A stretch of 26,134 bases of DNA, from positions 1 through 26,134 of the forward strand of contig CAVIKO010000030.1 of NCBI GenBank assembly GCA_963643035.1. The letters are read 5' to 3'. The translations under genes were made by a program, and so were the position numbers. This DNA is from UMGS1696 sp963643035. Its GTDB lineage: Bacteria > Bacillota > Clostridia > Oscillospirales > CAG-272. A model generated the notes under the pieces. The model saw nothing but the letters and a program-made list of their open reading frames with translations. It was not told the DNA's origin and did no database searches. Below, piece after piece: positions 15,857-23,846 of this stretch. Each line of letters starts with the position of its first letter. Position 1 is the first letter of the stretch.

Positions 15857-17624
15857 CGGCGTGCTCCTCCTCCAGTTTTTGCAGCTCGACCATCTTCCGG
15901 TATGCGGGACATCTCCGGAACAGCTCCTCATGGGTGCCGACATCCACGACCTCTCCGTTATCGATGAAGAGGATTTTGTCCATTTTTTCAATAGTGGAAA
16001 TCCGATGGGCGATCAGGATGGTGGTTTTATTTTGGCGTGTGTCATGCAGATTTTCAAGGATGCTCTTTTCTGTTTTTGTATCGACAGCGGATACGGAATC
16101 ATCTAGGATGAGAATCGGAGCATTCTTCAACAAAGCTCTTGCGATGGAGATCCGCTGCTTCTGCCCACCGGATACCGTTACACCCCGTTCGCCGAGCATT
16201 GTTTTGTACTGCTCACCGAAATCCATGATGTTTTCGTGGATATCAGCCAACTTTGCCGCGTTCTCGATCGCCGTTTCATCGGGATTGTCCGCAGCAAAGG
16301 CGATATTGTTCGCGATGGTGTCGGAAAAGAGAAAATTATCCTGTGGCACATAGGCACACGCGTCGCGCACCCGGCGGATCGGGATTCTGTTTACATCCTG
16401 TCCGCCAATGAAAATTGTACCATCGGGAACATTGTAGGTACGCAGGATGAGATCGACAATAGTCGTTTTGCCAGAGCCGGTTTTGCCGACCAATCCGACG
16501 TTCTCCCCGGACTGTATCGTGAACGATACATCGTGCAGCGCGTCGATCTCGCCATCGGGATAGCGGAATGTGAGGTGCGAAAACGCAATTTCCCCGTCCG
16601 TGATCTCGATATCGACCACGTCGTCCGCATCTTTCACGTTTATCGGTGCATCAAGAAGCTCCGAGATCCGTGCGAGAGACGCTTTGCCACGCGCCGCCAT
16701 GCCGATCAGTTCCGAAACCGCCATTACGGGCCAGACAACAGCGGTGAAATAACCGATGAACTCTACGAGCTGTCCGGCGCTGAATCGGTTTTCATGGACG
16801 AGATATCCGCCGTAGCCGAGAATGACACAGATCACGGATTCGACAAAGAGGGTAACGGAAATGTTGAGGAGCGTGGATACCCGTACAAAAGCGACATTTA
16901 CCTCTTCATTTTTTTCGTTGCGCTTCCGGAACGCCATCAGTTCCAGCGTCTCCTTGACAAATGCCTTGATGACCGCGATGCCGGAAAAGCTCTCCTGCGA
17001 AAAATCGGACAGATCGGAATACGCGGCCTGCCGCTCGTCCCATTTTTCCTCCATGGATTTGCCGACAATGGTGCCGATCACCAAGAGAAACGCCATCGGA
17101 ATTAGAGCAAAAAGCGTGAGGATCCCATCCATACGCCACATTTTATATAGTGCGAGAAGGCCGAGGAATGAAGCGTCCGCCAGCATCAGGATTCCGGAGC
17201 CGAAACAATCCTGTACGGTTTCCAGATCGTTTGTAAAGAGGGACATGAGCGTACCAACTTTATTCACCTGATAATATTCGCGAGAGAGATCCTTGCAGTG
17301 GTCGAACATGCGCTCACGTATGTCCGTTTCCATGCGTATTGCACTGCCGAAGAAGCAAATACGCCACACAAACCGTCCCACCACCATCACCAAAATGACG
17401 ATGATCATTGGCAAACACACGTGGTCAAGCAGGACATCCATGGTGAAGGGGACTATCTGTCCATCGATCTCCACCATACCGTCGTTGATGCCATTGATAA
17501 CGAGCCGGTAAAACACCGGGATCTCAAGCTGAAAGTAGTCTACCATTACCAGCGCCGCGAGTCCGAGCAACAGGATCGGCGCGTATCGCAGATAATAGCG
17601 ATTGATATGTTTTCCGAAAATCAT
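15849..17624 (-). CDS. ABC exporter half-transporter, degenerate-site subunit (BmrC/LmrC-like)
   Basis: This is the first half of the heterodimeric exporter, 591 residues from ATG 17624 (MIFGKHINRYYLRYAP); ATG 17636 is in the same frame but has no ribosome binding site, while GGGG lies six bases before 17624. Six membrane helices fill about residues 15-300. The ATPase domain has Walker A GKTGSGKT (380-387), the perfect signature VSGGQ (484-488), and Walker B LILDD, with Asp509 where the catalytic Glu is expected. DDSVSAVD is typical of the BmrC/LmrC/TM287 side of asymmetric exporters. H-loop AHRIST is present. Together with the downstream subunit it should form one transporter with one active and one degenerate site. 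Confidence 0.92.
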   Translation of the reverse strand: MIFGKHINRYYLRYAPILLLGLAALVMVDYFQLEIPVFYRLVINGINDGMVEIDGQIVPFTMDVLLDHVCLPMIIVILVMVVGRFVWRICFFGSAIRMETDIRERMFDHCKDLSREYYQVNKVGTLMSLFTNDLETVQDCFGSGILMLADASFLGLLALYKMWRMDGILTLFALIPMAFLLVIGTIVGKSMEEKWDERQAAYSDLSDFSQESFSGIAVIKAFVKETLELMAFRKRNEKNEEVNVAFVRVSTLLNISVTLFVESVICVILGYGGYLVHENRFSAGQLVEFIGYFTAVVWPVMAVSELIGMAARGKASLARISELLDAPINVKDADDVVDIEITDGEIAFSHLTFRYPDGEIDALHDVSFTIQSGENVGLVGKTGSGKTTIVDLILRTYNVPDGTIFIGGQDVNRIPIRRVRDACAYVPQDNFLFSDTIANNIAFAADNPDETAIENAAKLADIHENIMDFGEQYKTMLGERGVTVSGGQKQRISIARALLKNAPILILDDSVSAVDTKTEKSILENLHDTRQNKTTILIAHRISTIEKMDKILFIDNGEVVDVGTHEELFRRCPAYRKMVELQKLEEEHADV

Positions 17625-17743
17625 ACGGTACCCCATTCGTTAACCGCAGCGCGTGCCGGAGAGCAACCGCGTTCTGCATCATTGGTCGCGTAAGCCTTAG
17701 AAAATGCGGAATCCCATCGGGAGTTTGCATCAAAAGCCTTGGA

Positions 17744-17749
17744 ATTATA
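17744..17749 (-). promoter_or_regulatory. Probable -10 box of the ABC exporter operon
   Basis: TATAAT on the minus strand lies about 115 bases before ATG 17624. No good -35 lies 16-18 bases upstream, so the call rests on the -10 alone. It sits inside repeat copy C, back to back with a plus-strand promoter. Confidence 0.4.
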
Positions 17750-17754
17750 GGCTA

Positions 17755-17783
17755 TTGACGTAAATCAACAGCTTTCTTATTAT
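17755..17783 (+). promoter_or_regulatory. Plus-strand promoter without a downstream gene
   Basis: TTGACG (17755-17760) and TATTAT (17778-17783) are 17 bases apart. A transcript would start near 17790 and meet the hairpin at 17975-18024, with no credible gene in between. Confidence 0.55.
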
Positions 17784-17789
17784 ACTGCA

Positions 17790-18027
17790 TTGCGTGAAAA
17801 AAGGCAATAGGATACAAATTAAAAACAGCTCTTAAAAAACAACTTTTCGCTTATTCCGCTTCTTGCGGAAAAAGGAGTTTTGCGGAATCAGGAAAACAGA
17901 ATCCCAAAATGAGGTTACCGAGACAATAGCTTCATAACACAAAACACGGAAACGTAGCCGAAGAATGATAAAATCCCCATAGAGTAGACACATGAAAAAA
18001 GAAATCATGTCTACCCTATGGGGGTAT
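17790..18027 (+). ncRNA. Candidate small RNA of about 235 nt
   Basis: The stretch is bounded by a promoter and a strong hairpin and has no coding frame with a credible start. Inside, a TTCCGC/GCGGAA hairpin leaves AAAAAGGAG exposed. It matches no RNA family I know. This is inference from arrangement only; the tail after the hairpin is weak in T's. Confidence 0.25.
17970..18027. terminator. Long hairpin downstream of the MATE gene
   Basis: CCCCATAGAGTAGACACATG (17975-17994) pairs with CATGTCTACCCTATGGGG (18006-18023) with only two interruptions. On the minus strand it is followed by ATTTTATC, so it can end MATE transcription about 125 bases after its stop; on the plus strand the tail is TATTTA. 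Confidence 0.65.
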
Positions 18028-18148
18028 TTATGTCAAACAAAAGACAGCTGCAAATTATTTTGAATTACGCGGGCTTTGCTTCTGATTTTATCGGAAGTAA
18101 AGCATTCTTTCCTATTGTGCAGTCTGCTCATATGTACACCAGATTGTC

Positions 18149-19525
18149 CTACGCATTCTCCTGCACCGCATTTTGCTGTTTTAAGAGCTTATCGTAGTAA
18201 ATCTTATAGAACACAAAATGGACGGAGGCGGTGATGAGCCATGACAGCGGATAGGAGAGGAATAGCATGAAAAGGGTTCGGTTGGTCTGGAAAATCGTGG
18301 AGATCCACAGGATCCGGAGTCCGCATGCACCGAGCATGGAGACAATCATCGGGGTGATGGACATACCCATGCCGCGCTGACAGCCAACGAGTACTTCCAT
18401 CCAGCCACAGAGGAAATACGGCAGCGCAACGATCAGCAGTCGTTCAATACCGTATTCAATTGCCTCCGGTTCGTCCGGAATGTAGATGCTGAGCAGCGGT
18501 CTGCCGAATACACATGCGATAATGCCCAGTATCAAACCGATCACAGTGACGATCCACATACAGTTGAAGCAGACCTTGCGAATCTTATGGAGCTTACCGG
18601 CGCCGATATATTGCCCCGTGAATGTCAGAGCCGCCTGATATAGGGAGTTCTGCGCCACATATACGAAGCCCTCGATCTGTCCCGCGGCGGTACAGCCTGC
18701 CATTACCACAGAATTGAAGGAATTGATCGCGGACTGGATCACGACGTTGGAGATAGAGAACACACTTCCCTGCAATCCGGCAGGCAGCCCGACGCGCAGG
18801 ATCTTCTTGAATTTGTCGCCATGGATTTTCAGCTTACGCAGATCGAGGTGGCAGCAGTCCTTCGCACGCATCATGAATACAACGACCATGATGCAGGAAA
18901 CATACTGGGAAATAATGGTCGCGATCGCCACGCCTGCCACGCCGAGATGGAACTCAATCACAAAGATGAGGTTGAAAACAATGTTGATAATCCCGGAAAT
19001 GGTCAGATAATACAGCGGGTGCTTGGTGTCGCCAACGGAACGGAGGATCGACGCACAAAAGTTGTACACCATCGACGCCGGAGTGCCGAGGAAATAAATT
19101 TTCAGATACAGGGTTGCAAGCGGCAGTACGTCGTCCGGCGAACCCATCCAGATGAGGAACTGACGCGAAAAGATAAAGCCGAAGATTCCGACAATCACTC
19201 CGCCGACCGCGCTGATGAACACGGAGGTATGTATTACCTTCTGCACTCCCTCCTCATCGCCTGCGCCGTAGTCTTGCGCCACCGCGACGCTGGATCCGAC
19301 CGAAAGTCCGATACACACGTTGAGAATCAGATTGATCAGCGATCCCGTAGAACCGACTGCCGCCAGCGCAACATAGCTGTCATACCGACCGACCACCACG
19401 TTGTCCGCTGCGTTATAAAGAAGCTGCAGCACGCTTGTAGCGATCAGCGGCAGGATGAAGCGGAAAATATTCGGAATCATCGGTCCGTTTACAATGTCGA
19501 TGCGATCTGTTTTAATTTTTGACAT
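18149..19525 (-). CDS. MATE family multidrug efflux transporter
   Basis: A 458-residue membrane exporter with twelve predicted helices in two matching halves. The MATE pattern is seen in PMIPNIFRFILPLIATSVLQLLYNAADNVVVGRY, GSTGSLINLILNVCIGLSVGSSVAVAQDYGAGDEE, ILRSVGDTKHPLYYLTISGIINIVFNLIFV and, in the second half, GLPAGLQGSVFSISNVVIQSAIN and QNSLYQAALTFTGQYIGAGK. Members expel cationic compounds in exchange for Na+ or H+; the substrate here is unknown. GAGGTG lies five bases before ATG 19525. It is a single-gene unit with its own promoter and hairpin terminator. Confidence 0.93.
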   Translation of the reverse strand: MSKIKTDRIDIVNGPMIPNIFRFILPLIATSVLQLLYNAADNVVVGRYDSYVALAAVGSTGSLINLILNVCIGLSVGSSVAVAQDYGAGDEEGVQKVIHTSVFISAVGGVIVGIFGFIFSRQFLIWMGSPDDVLPLATLYLKIYFLGTPASMVYNFCASILRSVGDTKHPLYYLTISGIINIVFNLIFVIEFHLGVAGVAIATIISQYVSCIMVVVFMMRAKDCCHLDLRKLKIHGDKFKKILRVGLPAGLQGSVFSISNVVIQSAINSFNSVVMAGCTAAGQIEGFVYVAQNSLYQAALTFTGQYIGAGKLHKIRKVCFNCMWIVTVIGLILGIIACVFGRPLLSIYIPDEPEAIEYGIERLLIVALPYFLCGWMEVLVGCQRGMGMSITPMIVSMLGACGLRILWISTIFQTNRTLFMLFLSYPLSWLITASVHFVFYKIYYDKLLKQQNAVQENA

Positions 19526-19556
19526 TCCGTCACCTCATTCAACAAAATCGATATAT

Positions 19557-19585
19557 AGTATAGCATTTTTCATCGAGAAAAGCAA
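19557..19585 (-). promoter_or_regulatory. Promoter of the MATE gene
   Basis: On the minus strand TTGCTT (19585-19580) and TATACT (19562-19557) are 17 bases apart, with TGC in front of the -10. The leader is about 25 bases. Confidence 0.7.
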
Positions 19586-19676
19586 TACCACAATTTTATA
19601 AAAGGTCGCTTTGACGAATGGTCATAAATTGACAGAATTGATGGGAGATGGCTTCGTCTGTATAGGTAAAACAAGC

Positions 19677-19808
19677 GCGGGCGGATCGTTTGACAGATCA
19701 CACCCGCGTGCGGATGGAAAATCAGGAATGCGCCGGTCATAGCATCGCATATTCCCCGATCTAAGGTCTCTGAAATTGCATTTTTTGATGCAATTTCAGC
19801 CTTGTGTC
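19677..19808 (-). terminator. Two hairpins downstream of the alpha/beta-hydrolase gene
   Basis: An 11-bp perfect stem, CTGAAATTGCA with TGCAATTTCAG, lies near 19769-19799. It is framed by AAGG and CCTT and contains the TTTTGATGCAA word also found in the intergenic repeats. A second GC-rich stem (GCGGG...CCCGC, 19677-19708) has a partly T-rich tail on the minus strand. Either could end the hydrolase transcript. Nothing else was seen in the 300-base gap to the MATE gene. Confidence 0.5.
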
Positions 19809-19826
19809 ATGTTTTCTGAGGCAGTC

Positions 19827-20615
19827 TCACGCAAACCAGCCGAGATTGTAGAGCCAGTTTTTCAAGAGTTCCGCCCACTGTGCCACATGCGGATATTGCG
19901 GTGCAAGTCCGAGACCGTGCGGGCCGTTCGGAAAGATATGCATTTCGTGTGCAATCCCATGCCGACGGAGTGCGGACGCGTATAGATAGCTGTTGATCAC
20001 ATTTACACAGTCATCGTCGGAAGTATGCCACAAAAACGCGGTCGGTGTCGAATCGGATACCAGAAGATCCGGGCTGAAGCCGGATGCTACGCCGCGTCTG
20101 TCCGGACCGAGCAGATTGACATACGACCCCTCGTGCGTAACCTTTGTTTCGTCCGGATAGTGGATCACGGGATAGCAGAGAATCGTGGCATTCGGAATTG
20201 GATTCTCACTATCCACGTCGTCGAGATTCTCAAAGTCGATCGGTGCTGTGTAGGTCGAGACGAGTGCGGCAAGATGCCCGCCGGCGGACGAGCCCATCAC
20301 GGCGACCTTTGCCGGATCCAGTCCATATTCCGCAGCATGATAGCGGACATAGCGAACCGCGCGGCGTGCATCGAGAAGCGGCAGGGGAAAATAATGCGGC
20401 GTGACTCGATATTCGCATACAAACGCATCCATACCGATGCTGTTCAGATATTCCGCATACCCCTTCCCTTCATGCGGGGCTCTGCAAGCGTAGCCGCCGC
20501 CGGGATAGATTACCACGCAGCCGTCCGACTTCCGGTTTTCCGCCTTGTAATATTCGAGAACCGGCACCTCATCCGCACGTCCCGGCACCTTATCCCACAT
20601 CTGTAAAGTTTCCAT
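19827..20615 (-). CDS. Alpha/beta-hydrolase, carbohydrate-esterase-like
   Basis: A 262-residue serine hydrolase of the BD-FAE / acetyl-xylan-esterase-like group. ATG 20615 has AAGGAG seven bases upstream. The oxyanion loop is CVVIYPGGGYACRAP (33-47), the nucleophile motif VMGSSAGGH with Ser110, the acid in WHTSDDDCVN (Asp200 or 201), and the catalytic His233 in FPNGPHGLGLA. ALR-RHGIAHEMHIFPNG before the His is typical of this group. There is no signal peptide, so it acts in the cytoplasm, plausibly removing acetyl or other acyl groups from imported oligosaccharides. It has a perfect consensus promoter and follows the binding-protein operon in the same direction. Confidence 0.88.
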   Translation of the reverse strand: METLQMWDKVPGRADEVPVLEYYKAENRKSDGCVVIYPGGGYACRAPHEGKGYAEYLNSIGMDAFVCEYRVTPHYFPLPLLDARRAVRYVRYHAAEYGLDPAKVAVMGSSAGGHLAALVSTYTAPIDFENLDDVDSENPIPNATILCYPVIHYPDETKVTHEGSYVNLLGPDRRGVASGFSPDLLVSDSTPTAFLWHTSDDDCVNVINSYLYASALRRHGIAHEMHIFPNGPHGLGLAPQYPHVAQWAELLKNWLYNLGWFA

Positions 20616-20684
20616 ACCTTCTCCTTCTCTGTCATAGCGGGAGCGATCTGTATACGATCGTACTCCCACAATTTCTTTATGACC

Positions 20685-20713
20685 ATTATACAGACTCACA
20701 CCGTCTTTGTCAA
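20685..20713 (-). promoter_or_regulatory. Perfect consensus promoter of the alpha/beta-hydrolase gene
   Basis: On the minus strand TTGACA (20713-20708) and TATAAT (20690-20685) are exactly 17 bases apart. The -35 begins about 30 bases after the preceding terminator stem, so the esterase gene is uncoupled from the binding-protein operon. The leader is about 65 bases. Confidence 0.85.
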
Positions 20714-20740
20714 GATTTTTTCGCAATTTCAGGACAGCAA

Positions 20741-20770
20741 CAGAAAAACGGCAGGCTTCCCTGCCGTTTT
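20741..20770 (-). terminator. Terminator of the binding-protein operon
   Basis: On the minus strand AAAACGGCAGG and CCTGCCGTTTT form an 11-bp perfect stem with a four-base loop, followed by TTTTTCTGTT. It lies 20 bases past the stop at 20791. Confidence 0.88.
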
Positions 20771-20790
20771 CCGTTTTCTATTGTATTTCG

Positions 20791-22266
20791 TTATTCCGCG
20801 TCATCATAGAACAGCTTCAGAACCTTTTCGTAGTAGTTCTGCATTGCTTTTTCGTTCTTCTCATAGACGCTTGCGAAGTTGCCCTCCTGCGCGGTCATGT
20901 TGGCGAGTTTAAACACCCAACCGGACCAACCATCGTAAAGGTACGCAAAGTCGATTACACGGCTGTCGAGAATCATTTCCATCATTTCGGCAGATTCCGG
21001 ATCGCGTGCGGACTTGCGGTTCAGCACGATGTCACAGTAGGTCGGCATGACGGTGCGCCAGCTGTACGCGGACAAGGCTTCAACAATGGCACCGATCATC
21101 TCGGTATTTGCAGCCGTCACCGGGATGACCATAACGTTTGCACCTGCATCGCATACGGAATAATATTCGCTCTGTTCCTCGTCCCATTTCGGAAGCGGGA
21201 CCACACCATAGCTGTTTTCGTAGTCACGCAGCTGTCTGTACACGTACTGAAGCTCCATCGGGCAGAACAGTGCGTTTTCGTTTATAAAAACGTTGTAAAT
21301 GCCGGCGTTGGAGGAATCGGTCGGCTTATAGGTACCCTGTGCTGTAGACAGGCGGTAGATCTTGTCACAGATTGCCGCGGATTTCTCCGTGTTCAGCACC
21401 ATATTGATCTTGCCGTTCTCCACAACCGCGAGCCGCTGGTCAAAGCCATAGAAATAGCTGAGAATCAGACAGCCGTTGTCCGCCGTGACGTAGCCGTAGT
21501 AGTCGTTTTCGTCCTTTGCACCATCACCGTTGACATCGGTGTACACGGAATCCGCCAACTCCATCAGCTTGTCAATCGTCCACTTGCCCTCGCGTACCAG
21601 ATCGTACACACCTTCCACACCGTAGTCTACCGCTCTGTCCGTATCGAACACGATGCCCCAGGTCTGCTCGGCGTAGGAGATGCACAGGTCACTCACGGTC
21701 ACAAACATCTTCCCGTTGACGGTCGCCGCATCGCGTGCCACGGATTTCGGCCACCAGGGCTTCGTGAAATCAACATAGGGAATGTCGTACCAGTTCAGGA
21801 AAAGGCCACCCAGTGCGTCCTTGCCGGTCTCCTCCATCTGACCGAGGATGAGATCGTATTCATCGGACTGCGCACGGATCGTTTTCTCAATCTGCGTGGA
21901 CAGCTGGTCGAAAACAAGCTGCTCTGCCTCTGCGATTTTAATGTTGAACCGTTCCTCCATATCGATGGTGCGGTGGTAGATCGCGTCGTTGAGCGTGTCG
22001 CCGGTCTCCTCTGCTGCATAAATATCGTAGAGTGTGGAGTCCTGTACGATGGTACGGAAGACAGCGCCGTCAAAGTTCAACTCCGGCACCTCATCCTGCA
22101 TCGTGCGTCCTGTTTCCTCTGGCTCGGTTTCTGTTTCAGCAGCAGCATTGTCGATGTTTGATGTGGTATCCGGTGCGTCTTTCTCGGTGCTTTCCTGTGT
22201 CCCACACGCGGTGAGAGAGGAGAGCAGCAGAGACAACATCAATACGATCGCCAAAAACTTTTTCAT
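20791..22266 (-). CDS. Extracellular solute-binding lipoprotein, second gene of a coupled pair
   Basis: A 491-residue solute-binding lipoprotein. MKKFLAIVLMLSLLLSSLTAC is the lipoprotein signal (Cys21), followed by an acidic linker to about 55. It shares landmarks with its two relatives in this window: GDTLNDAIYHRTIDMEERFNI, KPWWPKSVARDAATVNGKMF, GKWTIDKLMELADSVYTD, GVVPLPKWDEEQSEYYS and PTYCDIVLNRKSARDPES. DVNGDGAKDEND fits an EF-hand-type calcium loop. Its ATG overlaps the TAA of the upstream gene (TAATG), and its GGAG lies in the last codons of that gene, so its translation depends on the neighbour. It is probably an oligosaccharide binder; no importer membrane subunits are in the window. 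Confidence 0.88.
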   Translation of the reverse strand: MKKFLAIVLMLSLLLSSLTACGTQESTEKDAPDTTSNIDNAAAETETEPEETGRTMQDEVPELNFDGAVFRTIVQDSTLYDIYAAEETGDTLNDAIYHRTIDMEERFNIKIAEAEQLVFDQLSTQIEKTIRAQSDEYDLILGQMEETGKDALGGLFLNWYDIPYVDFTKPWWPKSVARDAATVNGKMFVTVSDLCISYAEQTWGIVFDTDRAVDYGVEGVYDLVREGKWTIDKLMELADSVYTDVNGDGAKDENDYYGYVTADNGCLILSYFYGFDQRLAVVENGKINMVLNTEKSAAICDKIYRLSTAQGTYKPTDSSNAGIYNVFINENALFCPMELQYVYRQLRDYENSYGVVPLPKWDEEQSEYYSVCDAGANVMVIPVTAANTEMIGAIVEALSAYSWRTVMPTYCDIVLNRKSARDPESAEMMEMILDSRVIDFAYLYDGWSGWVFKLANMTAQEGNFASVYEKNEKAMQNYYEKVLKLFYDDAE

Positions 22267-23741
22267 TATTTCTCCTCGATGCCCTTAAGGGTCTTTTCAA
22301 TATTGGAGTTGATGCTCTTTTCAGCCTTTTCAAAGGAGGATGCGGGATCCTTCTGATTCAGTACGATACCCTCCACACAAGAGGAAGAGCCAAACTGGAA
22401 CGCCTGCTCCAGCTCATACGCGCGGTTGTCGATTACGAGATCGAGCATGGCAATGGATTCCTCATCGCGGAGATATTTCAAAGACAGAGCGGTTTCGTAG
22501 TATGCCGGGCGGAGCACTTCACGGGATTTTGCTGCCATTGCCTCGAGAATGAAGCCGCTATTGTCGATGCTTTCCGCGCTGACCGGGATTGTAGCGTAGG
22601 AACCGACAAACCACACGACATTGGAATAGTCGGTCTGTGTTTCATCATACTTCGGACAGGGGGCGATACCGAAGTCTGTTTCCATTTCGCGCAGACGAAT
22701 CACCATCTGGAGGTTTGTAATCCAGAAGAGTCCTCTGTTTTCCTCAAACATCTTGGTCGTCAGAAGGTGATAGCCCTCGCTGCCGTACTGGTGGTAGTTC
22801 AGGGAAACCTTCTTATCGTTCATAAATTCGGTGATATCCTCAATAATCGTGTAAACGCGCTCATTGCCCTTGAGATCGAAGTACGGCAGGTCGTTTTCGT
22901 CCTTATTGATGAGGTGATAACCGAAGGTGATGAGCATCGCAGTCGCGTTCTCGTTCTGGGTCAGGTTCGCGATGGAGTCTGCGGAGTCGTAATCGCCGTC
23001 GCCGTCGAGGTCGACGGATGCGTTTTCGCAGAGCATCTTATAGGTATCGAAATTCCATTTGTCCTCCGCAACGTACTGATACGGGGTCTCCACACCGAGG
23101 TTGTTCAGCACCTCAAGGTTAATCATCGTACACCAAGTCGCGTCATTGTTCAGTGTACTGATGTCACCGGAAACCATGTAGAGCTTGTGCGCGATGCTCA
23201 GATCAGCGATAGAGCGCTGGTCCCACCAGGGCTTGGACAGATCAAGATTGCCGACGGTCGTAAGATCGACCAGCTGTCCTTTCTTCACAAGGGAACCCGC
23301 ATCGTTCAGCGGCGGCATGACTATGTCGTAAATGATATCCCCAGCAGTCACCGCGTTCCCGACATCCTTGCCAAAATCACCGGACTCGATCACACCAATC
23401 TTGCAGTTGTACGTGTCCTCCACATATGTGTTGCGCGTATACACCGCATCGTTGAGAACCTCGCCGTTTGTTCCCTCGGAGAACAGGCTGGTCTCCGCCC
23501 ATTCATTGTACGTTTCCGTACTCTTTGTCAGGAAAGAAAAGGTTCTTCCCTCAAAATCCGTTTCCGGCAGACCGGGATCAAAGTTCTCGGTTTCCTCCAC
23601 GGATTCCGATTCCGTATCGGCGGCAGATTCCGCGCTCGGTGTGGTTTCCGTCTGCTCTTTCTCCGTTTCTCCGCTGCCGCAGGACGCAAGAAGCGATCCT
23701 GCCATCAGGAGACAGAGAATCAGACATAGTGTTTTCTTCAT
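22266..23741 (-). CDS. Extracellular solute-binding lipoprotein, first gene of a coupled pair
   Basis: A 491-residue solute-binding lipoprotein with GAGGAG six bases before ATG 23741. The signal is MKKTLCLILCLLMAGSLLASC (Cys21), followed by a Glu/Ser/Thr linker to about 60. Family landmarks are GEVLNDAVYTRNTYVEDTYNC, SKPWWDQRSIADLSI, GIAPCPKYDETQTDYSNVVW and PAYYETALSLKYLRDEES. DLDGDGDYDSAD sits where the relatives have their calcium-type loop. It differs from the downstream copy enough that they likely bind different ligands. It is the first gene of the operon, behind a near-consensus promoter. Confidence 0.88.
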   Translation of the reverse strand: MKKTLCLILCLLMAGSLLASCGSGETEKEQTETTPSAESAADTESESVEETENFDPGLPETDFEGRTFSFLTKSTETYNEWAETSLFSEGTNGEVLNDAVYTRNTYVEDTYNCKIGVIESGDFGKDVGNAVTAGDIIYDIVMPPLNDAGSLVKKGQLVDLTTVGNLDLSKPWWDQRSIADLSIAHKLYMVSGDISTLNNDATWCTMINLEVLNNLGVETPYQYVAEDKWNFDTYKMLCENASVDLDGDGDYDSADSIANLTQNENATAMLITFGYHLINKDENDLPYFDLKGNERVYTIIEDITEFMNDKKVSLNYHQYGSEGYHLLTTKMFEENRGLFWITNLQMVIRLREMETDFGIAPCPKYDETQTDYSNVVWFVGSYATIPVSAESIDNSGFILEAMAAKSREVLRPAYYETALSLKYLRDEESIAMLDLVIDNRAYELEQAFQFGSSSCVEGIVLNQKDPASSFEKAEKSINSNIEKTLKGIEEK

Positions 23742-23817
23742 AATGTTCTCCTCAAACGGCGTATCGTTTATATTGACATTTGTCTTTTTAGATACGCATA
23801 CAGTTTTTACCTTATAT

Positions 23818-23846
23818 AATATAGCATATATTCAATGAGATGTCAA
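23818..23846 (-). promoter_or_regulatory. Promoter of the binding-protein pair
   Basis: On the minus strand TTGACA (23846-23841) and TATATT (23823-23818) are 17 bases apart, with TGC in front of the -10. The leader is about 70 bases. Confidence 0.8.

Larger units (their letters stand above)
17727..17795 (+). repeat. Intergenic repeat, copy C, carrying a plus-strand promoter
   Basis: The blocks CATCAAAAGCCTTGGAATT, TAAATCAAC and TTATTATACTGCATTGCG follow the same order as copy A near 6664-6727 (on the minus strand there). It lacks the internal hairpin of copy A. Confidence 0.5.
17637..18148. other. 512-bp intergenic stretch with repeat, hairpins and possible small RNA
   Basis: No protein gene is supported here. 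From left to right it holds a weak minus-strand promoter for the ABC operon, repeat copy C with a plus-strand promoter, an A-rich stretch, a hairpin TTCCGC-ttct-TGCGGAA followed by AAAAAGGAG, and the long hairpin at 17975-18024. The final 120 bases before the MATE stop include an unsupported 55-codon frame. Confidence 0.6.

Noticed and set aside
18030..18197. 55-codon plus-strand frame (MSNKRQLQIILNYAGF...) after the long hairpin
   Set aside because: No Shine-Dalgarno site beyond a run of G's belonging to the hairpin, and the end overlaps the MATE gene in antisense. No family was recognised.
20707..22161. 484-codon plus-strand open frame opposite the second binding-protein gene
   Set aside because: It is the mirror of a well-supported lipoprotein gene, lacks a ribosome binding site, and its sequence resembles no family. 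Codon bias of the sense gene keeps the antisense frame open.
22767..23729. 320-codon plus-strand open frame opposite the first binding-protein gene
   Set aside because: Same reason as above: antisense shadow of a gene with a signal peptide, good start and family landmarks.
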